In this document: positions 42,582-51,004 of the stretch, piece by piece
Position numbering within the stretch: position 1 is the stretch's first letter
Layout of the letters: every line of letters begins with the position of its first letter
Assembly (NCBI GenBank): GCA_036560145.1
Contig: DATBRV010000078.1
Span: forward strand, 1 to 64,000
Origin: DATBRV01 sp036560145
GTDB lineage: Bacteria > Myxococcota_A > UBA9160 > SMWR01
Reading direction: 5' to 3'
Length of the DNA: 64,000 bases
Notes under the pieces: generated by a model
What the model was told of the DNA's origin: nothing
The model's input: the letters and a program-made list of their open reading frames with translations, nothing else
Databases searched by the model: none
Program-made: the position numbers and the translations under genes

Positions 42582-43355
42582 TCAGCCCGCCGCGCGCGCC
42601 AGCTCGCGCAGATGCTCCGGCTTCCGCGTCGAGACGACGAGCGATCCGTTCGGATTCCTCTCGAGCGCGGCCCGGATCGCGTCCGCGACGGAGGGGCCGC
42701 CGCGCGCGAGAGAAAGCGCCCCGTAGCTGAGCTGCGGCTCGCGCCCGGCCCGAACCAGGTTCGGAACGTCCGAGTCCTGCACCTGGAGGATCTCCGCGAG
42801 GGCGTGGCTCGTCCAGGCGGAGAAGAGGCCGAGCGGCCCGGCCAGCCCCCAGTGGCGGATCCTTCCCGAGCGTCTCTGCCGCGCGAGCCAGGAGAGGAAC
42901 TCCTCGGCTTCGAGCAGTCCGGGTGCGGGCTCGTGAAGAAAGAGGACGTCCACGCAGTCGCGCCCGAGCGCCCGCAGGCTTCGCGCGAGACTCTTCTCCG
43001 CCGCGCTCACCGACCAATCCACGACGACCCGCGAGAGCGCGGGAATCCACCGCCCCGCCGCCTTGCGGCTCCAGGCGAGAAGCGCGCTCGCGCTCCGCTG
43101 CCCCGGAGGATAGAGACCCACCTTGGAAGCCACCGTGATCACCTCGCCGCGGCCACGCAGGAACACGCCGAGCTCGTGCTCCGCCACGCCGAAGCCGTAG
43201 TAGGGCGACGCATCGAAGTGGCTGAAGCCGAGCTCCGCCGCCTCGGCGAGCAGGGCCTGCCGCCGTCCCGGCGTCGGAAGGTGATGCAGGCTCCCCGTTC
43301 CGAAGCAGAGCCTCGACACCAGCAGCTCCGTGCCGGGCAGCGCGCGCCGCTTCAC
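42582..43355 (-). CDS. Aldo/keto reductase
   Basis: 257 residues from a GTG start that overlaps the FkbM 3 stop (GTGA). Short for the family, but the fold marks are present: RLCFGTGSLHHLP at the N-terminus, ELGFSHFDASPYYGFGVAEHELG (Asp and Tyr of the active site), VASKVGLYP (Lys), and VDVLFLHEPAP with His. NPNGSLVVSTRKPEHLRELARAAG closes it, with the cofactor-binding Ser/Thr-Arg. Reduces a keto or aldehyde group with NADPH. Pairing with a GMC oxidase suggests an oxidise-then-reduce step that changes stereochemistry of a sugar (inference). Confidence 0.88.
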   Translation of the reverse strand: MKRRALPGTELLVSRLCFGTGSLHHLPTPGRRQALLAEAAELGFSHFDASPYYGFGVAEHELGVFLRGRGEVITVASKVGLYPPGQRSASALLAWSRKAAGRWIPALSRVVVDWSVSAAEKSLARSLRALGRDCVDVLFLHEPAPGLLEAEEFLSWLARQRRSGRIRHWGLAGPLGLFSAWTSHALAEILQVQDSDVPNLVRAGREPQLSYGALSLARGGPSVADAIRAALERNPNGSLVVSTRKPEHLRELARAAG

Positions 43356-44056
43356 GGGGCTGCGCGCGAGGCGATCACGTGCGAGGGGTCCGTCCAGGCG
43401 CAGCGGTAGCCCGCCTCGCCGAGGAGCCGCTCGAGCTGGCGCGGCGCGTCGGCGATGCCGCGCTCGTGCAGGATCCCGAAATGCACTTCGATGCCGATCG
43501 CCCGGAGGCTGGGCGAGCGGAGCACGCCGCCGAGGCCGCGCAGGACGTCGAGCTCGAATCCCTCCACGTCGATCTTGATCACGTTGGGAGCGGCGACCTC
43601 GCCCGCCGCGACGAGCGAATCCCCGCGCGCCACGCGCACGTCGATCCCGTCCATGGAAGCGTCGAGCAGGCGGCTGGTCGCCCCGAGCTCGTCGCGCCCC
43701 TGCTCGAACTTCATGCTGTCGTCGCGGTCTCCGAGCGCGAGGGGTACGACGACGGCGTTGGCGCGCTCGCCGACGGCGGTCGCGAGGCGCGCGCGGTTGA
43801 CCGGGCTCGGCTCGAACGCATACACCCTGCCCTCCGCGCCCGTCGCCTCGAGGAGCTTGAGCGTGTAGAGGCCGACGTTCGCGCCCACGTCCCAGACGCG
43901 GTCGCCGCGCTGCACCGAAGCGAGCACGGCGCGTTCGAAGGAGGCTTCGTAGCCGGGCCCGGCGAGCAGCCCGGCGAGCCAGCGGTTCACGCCCGCGATG
44001 CGACCGAGGTTGCGGAGTCGCACGGCAAGGGGATGCGCCAGCCAGCTCATCGCCAC
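43352..44056 (-). CDS. FkbM-family methyltransferase 3
   Basis: 234 residues from a GTG at 44056 (ATG at 44050 is an alternative). SAM motif RVWDVGANVGLYTLKLLEA, VYAFEPSPVNRARLA, and NVIKIDVEGFELDVLRGLGG, the FkbM block with IDVEGFE. It is 62 bases downstream of FkbM 4 in the same direction and overlaps the aldo/keto reductase gene. Likely O-methylation of the polymer or of a lipid carrier-linked sugar. Confidence 0.9.
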   Translation of the reverse strand: MAMSWLAHPLAVRLRNLGRIAGVNRWLAGLLAGPGYEASFERAVLASVQRGDRVWDVGANVGLYTLKLLEATGAEGRVYAFEPSPVNRARLATAVGERANAVVVPLALGDRDDSMKFEQGRDELGATSRLLDASMDGIDVRVARGDSLVAAGEVAAPNVIKIDVEGFELDVLRGLGGVLRSPSLRAIGIEVHFGILHERGIADAPRQLERLLGEAGYRCAWTDPSHVIASRAAP

Positions 44057-44118
44057 CCAATCCAGAAGGATTCAATCGGGTAGCACGGGTTCGGGCGCGG
44101 GGCGAATCCCGGCTCGGG

Positions 44119-45009
44119 TCAGAACTCGATGCCGAGCACGACGACTCTCGGCGCCGAAGCGATGCGCGCTTCGACGGCATCTCGTCGCCGGATGAAGATG
44201 GAATTGCCCGGGTGCTCGAAGCCCGCTGGCCTCGCCTCGAGCGCCCGTCGAAGCGGGTCGTAGCAACACTCGACGAAACCGGCCTCCGACATGGTCCGCC
44301 GGAGCGCCCGGTCCTCGACGCCGTACCGCGCCCCGCTCGCGTTCAGCTCCATGATCACGGCGAGGAGTGCATTCGACGCGAGCAGGCGCGGCATCCCCGC
44401 GAGCACCTGCGATTCGAAGCCTTCCACGTCGATCTTGACGACGGCCGGAGCCTCCTCGAACTCATCGTCGAGTCGAACCTGGGGCACCGTCTCGACCGCC
44501 GCCGCGCCGTCCAGGCGCTCCGTGACCACGTGGTTCACCGTGTCCTGATCGCAGCTCATCTGGGCGGAGCCCGTGCTCGCGCCGACGACGACCTTGCGGG
44601 CGACCACGCGTTCGCCCAGCCGGTTCAGCGCGATGTTGTCGCGCAGATCCTCGAAGGCCGACGAGACCGGCTCGAAGGAACGCGCGCGAGCGCCGCAGGC
44701 GCCGGCCGCCAGCACCGTGTACGCCCCGACGTTGGCGCCGACGTCGGCGAAGAGGTCTCCGCTCCGCAGGAAGTGGAGCAGGAAACCCATCTCCTCGAAA
44801 TCGTGGATGCCCACGTAGATGTTTCCGGTGGCGCCGGTCATCGACGGCCGGACCAGCAACCGCGTGCCTCCCACGAACTCGACGACGGCCCCGCCCGGCA
44901 GGATCCTGCTTCCGATCTGCCAGCGAGCGAAGCGAGACAGCGCACTCCAGCGCGCCTTCCGCCCCAGCGGGTGCGAGACGATGAAACGGACGGTGTGGAG
45001 GAGTGCCAT
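44119..45009 (-). CDS. FkbM-family methyltransferase 4
   Basis: 296 residues from the ATG at 45009; a longer frame starts at 45090 but lacks family-like residues upstream. SAM motif DLFADVGANVGAYTVLAAGA, SFEPVSSAFEDLRDNIALN, and AVVKIDVEGFESQVLAGM, with the IDVEGFE block shared by FkbM 3. The two genes are next to each other but differ widely elsewhere. A CgeB-type glycosyltransferase gene is divergent 119 bases away with no clear promoter. Likely sugar or lipid methyltransferase. Confidence 0.9.
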   Translation of the reverse strand: MALLHTVRFIVSHPLGRKARWSALSRFARWQIGSRILPGGAVVEFVGGTRLLVRPSMTGATGNIYVGIHDFEEMGFLLHFLRSGDLFADVGANVGAYTVLAAGACGARARSFEPVSSAFEDLRDNIALNRLGERVVARKVVVGASTGSAQMSCDQDTVNHVVTERLDGAAAVETVPQVRLDDEFEEAPAVVKIDVEGFESQVLAGMPRLLASNALLAVIMELNASGARYGVEDRALRRTMSEAGFVECCYDPLRRALEARPAGFEHPGNSIFIRRRDAVEARIASAPRVVVLGIEF

Positions 45010-45128
45010 GCACCCATTCTGCCAGTTCGGGGTGCGGATGCGACCGTCCCCCCCGCCGCGGCTTGTAGCCCGGAAACCCAGCCGGTACATTCGAGCGCCT
45101 GGAAAACGGAGACGGCGCCAGTCCTTCG

Positions 45129-46244
45129 ATGCCCCAGGAGTCTCCCTCTCCGGCCGGAGCCATCCGCGTCCTCCTGGTCGGCAGCGCCGGCTTCGATACG
45201 GTGATCGATTCGTATCGCCGCGCGTTGCTCCCGCATTACGACGTCCGCGTCTTCGACCCGCTCCGGGGCGTCCCGGGCGTCGAGCGGCTGTTCGGGCCGG
45301 TCTGGGCAGCGCGGGTCGGCAACTCGGTGCGCGTCGCGAGCCGCCTGATCCTGCGCGAGCCGCTGGCCGTCGCGGAGCTGCAGCTGCTGCGGGTGGCCGC
45401 GGATTTCGCCCCGGATCTGGTGCTGGTGAGCGCGGTCGAGTCGCTCCGGCCGCCGACCGTGGCCGGCCTGCGGTCCGGAAACCGGAGCGCGCGCGTCCTC
45501 GGCGTATTCTCCGACCACATCGGGAACTTCGAGCGCGGGTACTTCTTCGCCGCCGACTACGACCGGCTCTTCTTCAAGGACCACTTCGTGGTCGACAAGC
45601 TGCGTTCGAAGCTCGGCTGGAAGCACGTCTTCTACCTGCCCCAGTGTTGCGATCGCCAGCTCCACCGCAGGATCCCCGTCAGCGAGGAGGATCGGAAGCG
45701 CTACGGCTGCGACATCACGCTCGCCGGCAACGCCCACCTCTACCGCTGCGAGTTCCTGCGCCCCCTGATCGGACGCGACCTCAAGGTCTGGGGGTCTCCC
45801 CCGCCCGCCTGGCTCGAGCATCCGACGCGCGGGCTCTTCACCGGCCGCTACGTGGCGGGCGACGAGAAGTGCAAGGCCATGCTCTCCGCGAGCATCGTCT
45901 TGAACCAGAACCACTACGCGGAGATCGCGGGCACCAACAAGCGGACCTTCGAGGCGGCCGGCGTCGGCGCCTTCCAGCTCACCGACACCCCCGCCCTCGC
46001 GGAGGTCTTCGATCCCGAGCGCGAGGTCGCCTTCTTCGAAACCCAGCGCGACATGCTCGATCGCATCGATCACTACCTGGCGCGCCCGGAGCTGCGCGCC
46101 GAGATGGCCGAGCGCTCGCGGCTGCGCGCCCACGCCGAGCACACCTACGAGCACCGCTGGGCGGCGCAGCTCGAGACGCTCGGCCTCGAGCCCCCGCCCG
46201 GCTTCCCGGTCCGCCCCGGCACGCTCGCCGTGCGGGCCGCCTGA
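45129..46244 (+). CDS. CgeB-like glycosyltransferase, copy 1
   Basis: 371 residues. IRVLLVGSAGFDTVIDSYRRAL is the first strand. VLGVFSDHIGNFERGYFFAADYDRLFFKDHF is typical of the CgeB/DUF3880 group, which has a GT4-like fold. ASIVLNQNHYAEIAGTNKRTFEAAGVGAFQLTD, FDPEREVAFF and YLARPELRAEMAERSR form the donor side. First gene of a plus-strand set of five (to 51004). Seven bases separate it from the copy-3 amidotransferase. Sugar specificity unknown. Confidence 0.82.
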   Translation: MPQESPSPAGAIRVLLVGSAGFDTVIDSYRRALLPHYDVRVFDPLRGVPGVERLFGPVWAARVGNSVRVASRLILREPLAVAELQLLRVAADFAPDLVLVSAVESLRPPTVAGLRSGNRSARVLGVFSDHIGNFERGYFFAADYDRLFFKDHFVVDKLRSKLGWKHVFYLPQCCDRQLHRRIPVSEEDRKRYGCDITLAGNAHLYRCEFLRPLIGRDLKVWGSPPPAWLEHPTRGLFTGRYVAGDEKCKAMLSASIVLNQNHYAEIAGTNKRTFEAAGVGAFQLTDTPALAEVFDPEREVAFFETQRDMLDRIDHYLARPELRAEMAERSRLRAHAEHTYEHRWAAQLETLGLEPPPGFPVRPGTLAVRAA

Positions 46245-46251
46245 GCCGGCC

Positions 46252-48102
46252 ATGTGTGGAATCGTCGCCCTCTGGGATGCCGGCATGAGCGCGGAAGAGC
46301 GCCGCGCCTGGGGCGAGCGGCTCTCGCGGCGGCTGGCGCATCGCGGACCCGACGGGGAAGGGATCTGGACGGGCGCCGAGGCGCCGCTCGTGCTCGCGCA
46401 CCGCCGGCTCGCGATCCGCGGCCTCGGCGAGCAGGGAGCGCAGCCGATGCTCGGCAACCGCAGCGTGCTGGTCTTCAACGGAGAGCTCTTCGGCCCCGAG
46501 GAGCTGGGGCGCGAGCTTGCCGGACGAGGCGTCCGTTTCCGCGGCACCAGCGACACCGAGATCCTGCTGCATGCCCTGGAGACCTTCGGGATCGAGGACG
46601 CTCTCCCCCGCATCAGCGGGCAGTTCGCCTTCGCCTGGTGGAGCGCCGACGAGCAGCAGCTCCACCTGGTACGCGATCGCGTCGGGATCCGCCCCGTCTA
46701 CTTCGCCGTCCAGGGGCAGCGCCTGGTCGCCGCCTCGGAGCAGAAGGCGATCCTGCCGTTGCCGTGGATCGACACGACGGCGTCGCCGGACGCCATGCTC
46801 CGGTTCCTGGTGCTGGGAAGGACGGACGACGTCCCCGAAGAGACGCTCCTCGCCGGCATCCGCTCCCTGCCCGCCGGCCACCGGGCGGTCTGGGACGGCC
46901 GCGGGCTGCGCATCACCCGCTACGCGCGGATCGAGAGCGAGCCGCCCGCGTCGGGGCCGCTCGAGATCCGCCGCGAGCTCGAGCGCGCCGTGGAGGAGCA
47001 GCTGGTCTCGGACGTTCCGATCGGAGCCACCGTCTCCGGCGGGCTGGATTCGTCCAGCGTGGCCCTGCTCGCCGACCGCGCCCGGATCCGCCGCGGAGAG
47101 AGCTCGCTGCTCCACCTCTTCGCGTATCACGATCACGCTGCGGAGCAGGACGAGAGCGACTACCAGCGCGCCGTGCTCGCCGCGATCAAGAGTCCCCACG
47201 AGGTCCACTGGGTATCCTCGAGCCCCGCCGAGCTTCGCGAGCGCTTCGACCGCTACATCCACCACCAGGAGGAGCCCTACTCCGACGTCTCGAGCTACGC
47301 CGAGTATTGCCTGGCCGCGGAGGCGCACCGGAGCGGCGTGAAGGTCCTCCTGAACGGGCTCGGGGGCGACGAGGTCTTCGTGGGGTACCCCACCTTCTTC
47401 GGGCCGCTGCTGCTCGACATCCTGCGCTCTCGCGACTTCCGCGCGCTCGAGGCGACGGTCCGCGTCGCGCCGCAGGTGCTCGCCAGGTCGGGGACCGGCT
47501 GGTTCCCGATCGTGGCCGCCCTGTACCACGCGGCGCCCGGACGGCTGCGAAACGCGGTCACCGCCCTGCGCAGCGCCCGCGCCGGCGGAATCCGGGGGGC
47601 GCTCGCCTGGCGCAGCGCCCGCGACGCCTGGTCGCATTGGCACGTCCACGACGGCCGCGGCGCCCTGAATGCGGCGTTGCGCGGCTCGATCGAGTCCTGG
47701 TGCATTCCCCGCTACCTCCTCCACAGCGACCGGATGGGCCTCGCGCACGGCGTGGAGGGCCGCGTGCCGATGCTCGACGACCGCGTGATCCGCGCGGCCT
47801 TCGGCGTGCCGCCCGCAGCCCGGGTGGGGGCGACCGGCCTGAAGGCGAGCCTGCGCGCCGCGGTGGCGGACGTGCTCCCGCCGCTCGTGCGAGACCGCGC
47901 CTGGAAGCTCGGCTTCCACGCGCCGCTTCCCGCCTACGTGGCCGCCCTCGACGAGCCGCTCCGCGCCGGCCACGCTGTCGCGCGGGCCGCCCTCTCGGGC
48001 GGACCCGATTGGAGCGCGCTGCTTCCCCCGGACCGCTGGCGCTGGGGCGCCCTGGGCGCGTACCTCGCGTGGGCGAAGCGCCAGCACGCGGAGGCGGCGT
48101 GA
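46252..48102 (+). CDS. AsnB-type glutamine amidotransferase, copy 3
   Basis: 616 residues. MCGIVALWD gives the Cys2 nucleophile; AHRGPDGEGIW, AHRRLAIRGLG and VFNGELFG (Leu for Ile-Tyr in the usual NGEIYN) mark the glutaminase half, and TVSGGLDSSSVAL, LLNGLGGDEVFVGY and LGFHAPLPAYVA the synthetase half. Full length. Its motifs are the most divergent of the four copies. It sits between two CgeB-like glycosyltransferases and a COG4627-type methyltransferase, and its stop overlaps the next gene's start region, so it is transcribed with them. Likely amide-forming enzyme acting on the polymer building block. Confidence 0.92.
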   Translation: MCGIVALWDAGMSAEERRAWGERLSRRLAHRGPDGEGIWTGAEAPLVLAHRRLAIRGLGEQGAQPMLGNRSVLVFNGELFGPEELGRELAGRGVRFRGTSDTEILLHALETFGIEDALPRISGQFAFAWWSADEQQLHLVRDRVGIRPVYFAVQGQRLVAASEQKAILPLPWIDTTASPDAMLRFLVLGRTDDVPEETLLAGIRSLPAGHRAVWDGRGLRITRYARIESEPPASGPLEIRRELERAVEEQLVSDVPIGATVSGGLDSSSVALLADRARIRRGESSLLHLFAYHDHAAEQDESDYQRAVLAAIKSPHEVHWVSSSPAELRERFDRYIHHQEEPYSDVSSYAEYCLAAEAHRSGVKVLLNGLGGDEVFVGYPTFFGPLLLDILRSRDFRALEATVRVAPQVLARSGTGWFPIVAALYHAAPGRLRNAVTALRSARAGGIRGALAWRSARDAWSHWHVHDGRGALNAALRGSIESWCIPRYLLHSDRMGLAHGVEGRVPMLDDRVIRAAFGVPPAARVGATGLKASLRAAVADVLPPLVRDRAWKLGFHAPLPAYVAALDEPLRAGHAVARAALSGGPDWSALLPPDRWRWGALGAYLAWAKRQHAEAA

Positions 48103-48104
48103 CG

Positions 48105-48767
48105 ATGCGGCGCTCCATCTGGTCGTACGGGAAGGTGCAGAAATGCGTCGGCGCGGTGGCGCGCAACCGCCGGCTGCAGATGGCGCTGGTTCCGCGCCTG
48201 CCCTACGTGAACATCGGCTGCGGCAGCAACTTCCGACCCGGATTCATCAACGTCGACTACGAATGGCGTCCGGGAATCCATCTGTGCTGGGACCTCCGTC
48301 GCAAGCTTCCCCTTCCCGATGCCAGCGCCGAGGGGATCTTCACCGAGCACTGTCTGGAGCACCTCACGGTCGATGCTTGCGCGGAAGCCCTGCGCGACCT
48401 GCACCGCATCCTCGCGCCCGGCGGGGTCCTGCGCGTCATCATTCCCGACGGCGGCCTCTACATCGAGTCCTACCTCCGGCATCGACGCGGCGAGCCGGTC
48501 GAGTTCCCGTATGTAGATGCCGAAGGGCGCGCCGATTTCCTACGCGACTCCCACTACGGCTTCACGCCCATGATGGCCGTGAATCGGATCTTCCGGGGCT
48601 ATGGCCATCTCTTCGCCTACGATCACGACACCATCCGGAATCTGCTCGTCCACGCGGGCTTCGCATCCGTGGAGCCGTCCTCTTTTCGCAGGGGCCGGCT
48701 GGAAGCATTGCTGATCGACTCCGAGGTGCGCGCGCCGCAGTCCCTGTTCGTCGAAGCCGTCAAGTGA
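48105..48767 (+). CDS. Class I SAM-dependent methyltransferase (COG4627-like)
   Basis: 220 residues from the ATG at 48105 (GGAGG ten bases upstream); a GTG at 48099 is an alternative with four-base spacing. PYVNIGCGSNFRPGFINVDYEW is the SAM motif I with Gly-Cys-Gly, LPLPDASAEGIFTEHCLEHL holds motif II, and LHRILAPGGVLRVIIPDGG motif III. The fold matches predicted methyltransferases common in polysaccharide loci. Its 5' end overlaps the end of copy-3 amidotransferase and its 3' end is 3 bases from the next gene. Confidence 0.88.
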   Translation: MRRSIWSYGKVQKCVGAVARNRRLQMALVPRLPYVNIGCGSNFRPGFINVDYEWRPGIHLCWDLRRKLPLPDASAEGIFTEHCLEHLTVDACAEALRDLHRILAPGGVLRVIIPDGGLYIESYLRHRRGEPVEFPYVDAEGRADFLRDSHYGFTPMMAVNRIFRGYGHLFAYDHDTIRNLLVHAGFASVEPSSFRRGRLEALLIDSEVRAPQSLFVEAVK

Positions 48768-48770
48768 AGC

Positions 48771-49802
48771 GTGGCGAGATCCGCCCTCTCCATCCTCTAC
48801 GTGGGCACCGAATCGGGAACCTGTCTGGGCCGCGCGCGAGCCCTCGAATCGCTCGGGCATCGGATCCGCTTCGTCCCGGCGGGCATCCCGCGCACGCGGC
48901 TTCTCTTCACGGTGCATCGCGTGGGACACCACCTGGGCCGCCCGCCGGACCTCTTCGGCGCGAACCGGGAGATCCTGAGCTCCGCCGCGCGCGAGCCCTT
49001 CGACCTGCTCTGGGTGGACCGGGGACGCGAGATCCGCGCCGCGACGCTGCGCCGGCTCCGGCGGATCGCGCCCGGGCTGCGGATGGTCTCGTACAGCCCG
49101 GACGACATGATGAGCCGCCACAACACGTCCGTCGCCTACCGCGCGTGCATCCCGCTCTACGATCTCCACGTCACCACCAAGTCGTACAACGTCGAGGAGC
49201 TGCGCGCGCTCGGCGCCCGCGAGGTCTTCTTCGTGGACAAGGGCTACGACCCCGGAGTGCACCGGCCGATCGAGCTCACCGCCGCGGATCGGGAGCGATT
49301 CGCCTGCGACGTCGGATTCGTCGGCTACTTCGAGGAGGATCGGTCGCGCCTGATGCTGCGCCTGGCCGAGGCGGGCATCCCCGTCGCCGTGCACGGACCC
49401 CGCTGGAGCGGGCTCGCGCACGCCCACCCGAACCTGATGATCCGGGGCGGGTACCTCGACGGAGACGACTACGCCCGGGCCATCTGCGCTACACGGATCA
49501 ATCTGGGATTCCTGCGCAAGTCCTCCCGCGACCTGCAGACGGCGAGGAGCGTCGAGATCCCCGCCTGCGCGGGCTTCATGCTCGCCGAGCGCACCGATGA
49601 GCACCTGAGGCTCTTCGAGGAGGGCGTCGAGGCCGAATACTTCGCGAGCTTCGATGAGCTCCTCGAAAAATGCCGTTACTACCTCGCCCACGAGACCGAA
49701 CGCGCCGCGATCGCGGCCGCGGGACGCAGGCGTTGCCTGGAGGGGCGCTACGACAACGCGGCGCGCCTGACCGCGGTGCTCGATCGGCTGCGATCCGCGT
49801 GA
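48771..49802 (+). CDS. CgeB-like glycosyltransferase, copy 2
   Basis: 343 residues from a GTG start. ILYVGTESGTCLGRARALESLGH is the opening strand and loop; MVSYSPDDMMSRHNTS and YDLHVTTKSYNVEELRALGAREVFFVDKGYD are family marks. VGFVGYFEEDRSRLMLRLAEAG and ACAGFMLAERTDEHLRLFEEGVEAEYF form the donor site, and YLAHETERAAIAAAGRRRCL closes it. It resembles copy 1 in architecture but not closely in sequence. Three bases from the methyltransferase. Donor unknown. Confidence 0.83.
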   Translation: MARSALSILYVGTESGTCLGRARALESLGHRIRFVPAGIPRTRLLFTVHRVGHHLGRPPDLFGANREILSSAAREPFDLLWVDRGREIRAATLRRLRRIAPGLRMVSYSPDDMMSRHNTSVAYRACIPLYDLHVTTKSYNVEELRALGAREVFFVDKGYDPGVHRPIELTAADRERFACDVGFVGYFEEDRSRLMLRLAEAGIPVAVHGPRWSGLAHAHPNLMIRGGYLDGDDYARAICATRINLGFLRKSSRDLQTARSVEIPACAGFMLAERTDEHLRLFEEGVEAEYFASFDELLEKCRYYLAHETERAAIAAAGRRRCLEGRYDNAARLTAVLDRLRSA

Positions 49803-49822
49803 AGCCTCGGCCCGCGCGAGCG

Positions 49823-51004
49823 ATGGATGGCGAGCGCGGCATCGCTACGTTCCCCCGCATGCTTCTGGCCCACACGGTGTCGAACGTCGCGATCGAGGCG
49901 AGCGGCCCGTCGAACAGCGTGCCGGCCCTGTGCGCGGCCCTGGCGCGGCTCGGTCACGACGTGCGGCTCCACACCGTCGCGCCCGGACCGACGACGTGGC
50001 CGCATGCCGGCGTCGAGCACGTGGTGCATCCGAAGTCGCTCCTGCTCCGGCCGCTCTGGGGCTCAGCGGGGCTTCGCCGCGCGCTTCGGGCGGAAGCGGC
50101 GAGCGCCGACGTGCTGCACAGCCACGGGCTCTGGCTGCTGCCGAACCTGTATCCCGCCCGCGCGGTGCGCGGCACCCGCTGTCGGCTGGTGACTTCGCCG
50201 CGCGGAACGCTCTCCGCCGTCGCCCTCGGGTTCAGCCGGCGCACCAAGCAGGCGATGTGGGCGATGGCCCAGCGCGCGGCGCTCGAGGCGTCGGACTGTC
50301 TCCACGCCACCTCGATCGCCGAACAGGAGGAGATCCTGGCGTCGGGCATCCGGCGCCCCGTCGCGGTGATCCCGAACGGCGTCGAGATCCCGGACGAGCG
50401 GCCGGCCGGCGCGCGAGCCGCGGGGCGGCTGCGACGGCTCCTCTTCCTCGGGCGCATCCATCCGAAGAAGGGGCTCGACGAGCTGGTGCCCGTCTGGCGC
50501 CAGCTCGAATCCGAGTTCGCGGACTGGCAGCTCGTGATCGTCGGGCCCGGCGAGGGGTCGCACCTGGACGAGATCCGGGAGCTCGCGCGGGCTTCGGGTT
50601 GCCGCCGCGTGGAGTTCCGTCCCCCGGCTCATGGCGACGAGAAGAGCCGGCTGTTCTGGAGCGCGGACCTCTTCGTCCTGCCCACGCGCAACGAGAACTT
50701 CGGAATGGCGGTGGCGGAGGCGCTGGCCCACGGGCTGCCCGTCGTGACGACCCGCGGCGCTCCCTGGTCCGGGCTCGAGAGCAACGGGGCCGGCTGGTGG
50801 ATTCCGCTCGATCGCGATGCGCTGGGCGCGGCGCTCCGCGAAGCCATGTCGCTCGCGCCGGACGCCCTCGCTCAGAAGGGCGCCGCGGGTCGCGCCTGGA
50901 TGCGGCAGGCCTTTGCGTGGGACAAGGTCGCCGGCGACATGCAGGAGGTCTACCGCTGGCTGCGCGGAGACGGGTCGCGACCTTCGAGCGTCAGCGAGCC
51001 CTGA
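49823..51004 (+). CDS. Glycosyltransferase family 4
   Basis: 393 residues from the ATG at 49823 (a GTG at 49799 and an ATG at 49859 are also in frame). The acceptor half has SGPSNSVPALCAALARLGHDV and LHSHGLWLLPNL, and the donor half has LLFLGRIHPKKGLDELVPVW and LVIVGPGEGSHLDEIRE. LFVLPTRNENFGMAVAEALAHGLPVVTT holds the EX7E motif. The last 55 bases overlap the convergent GT gene ending at 50950. Last gene of the plus-strand set 45129-51004. Confidence 0.92.
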   Translation: MDGERGIATFPRMLLAHTVSNVAIEASGPSNSVPALCAALARLGHDVRLHTVAPGPTTWPHAGVEHVVHPKSLLLRPLWGSAGLRRALRAEAASADVLHSHGLWLLPNLYPARAVRGTRCRLVTSPRGTLSAVALGFSRRTKQAMWAMAQRAALEASDCLHATSIAEQEEILASGIRRPVAVIPNGVEIPDERPAGARAAGRLRRLLFLGRIHPKKGLDELVPVWRQLESEFADWQLVIVGPGEGSHLDEIRELARASGCRRVEFRPPAHGDEKSRLFWSADLFVLPTRNENFGMAVAEALAHGLPVVTTRGAPWSGLESNGAGWWIPLDRDALGAALREAMSLAPDALAQKGAAGRAWMRQAFAWDKVAGDMQEVYRWLRGDGSRPSSVSEP

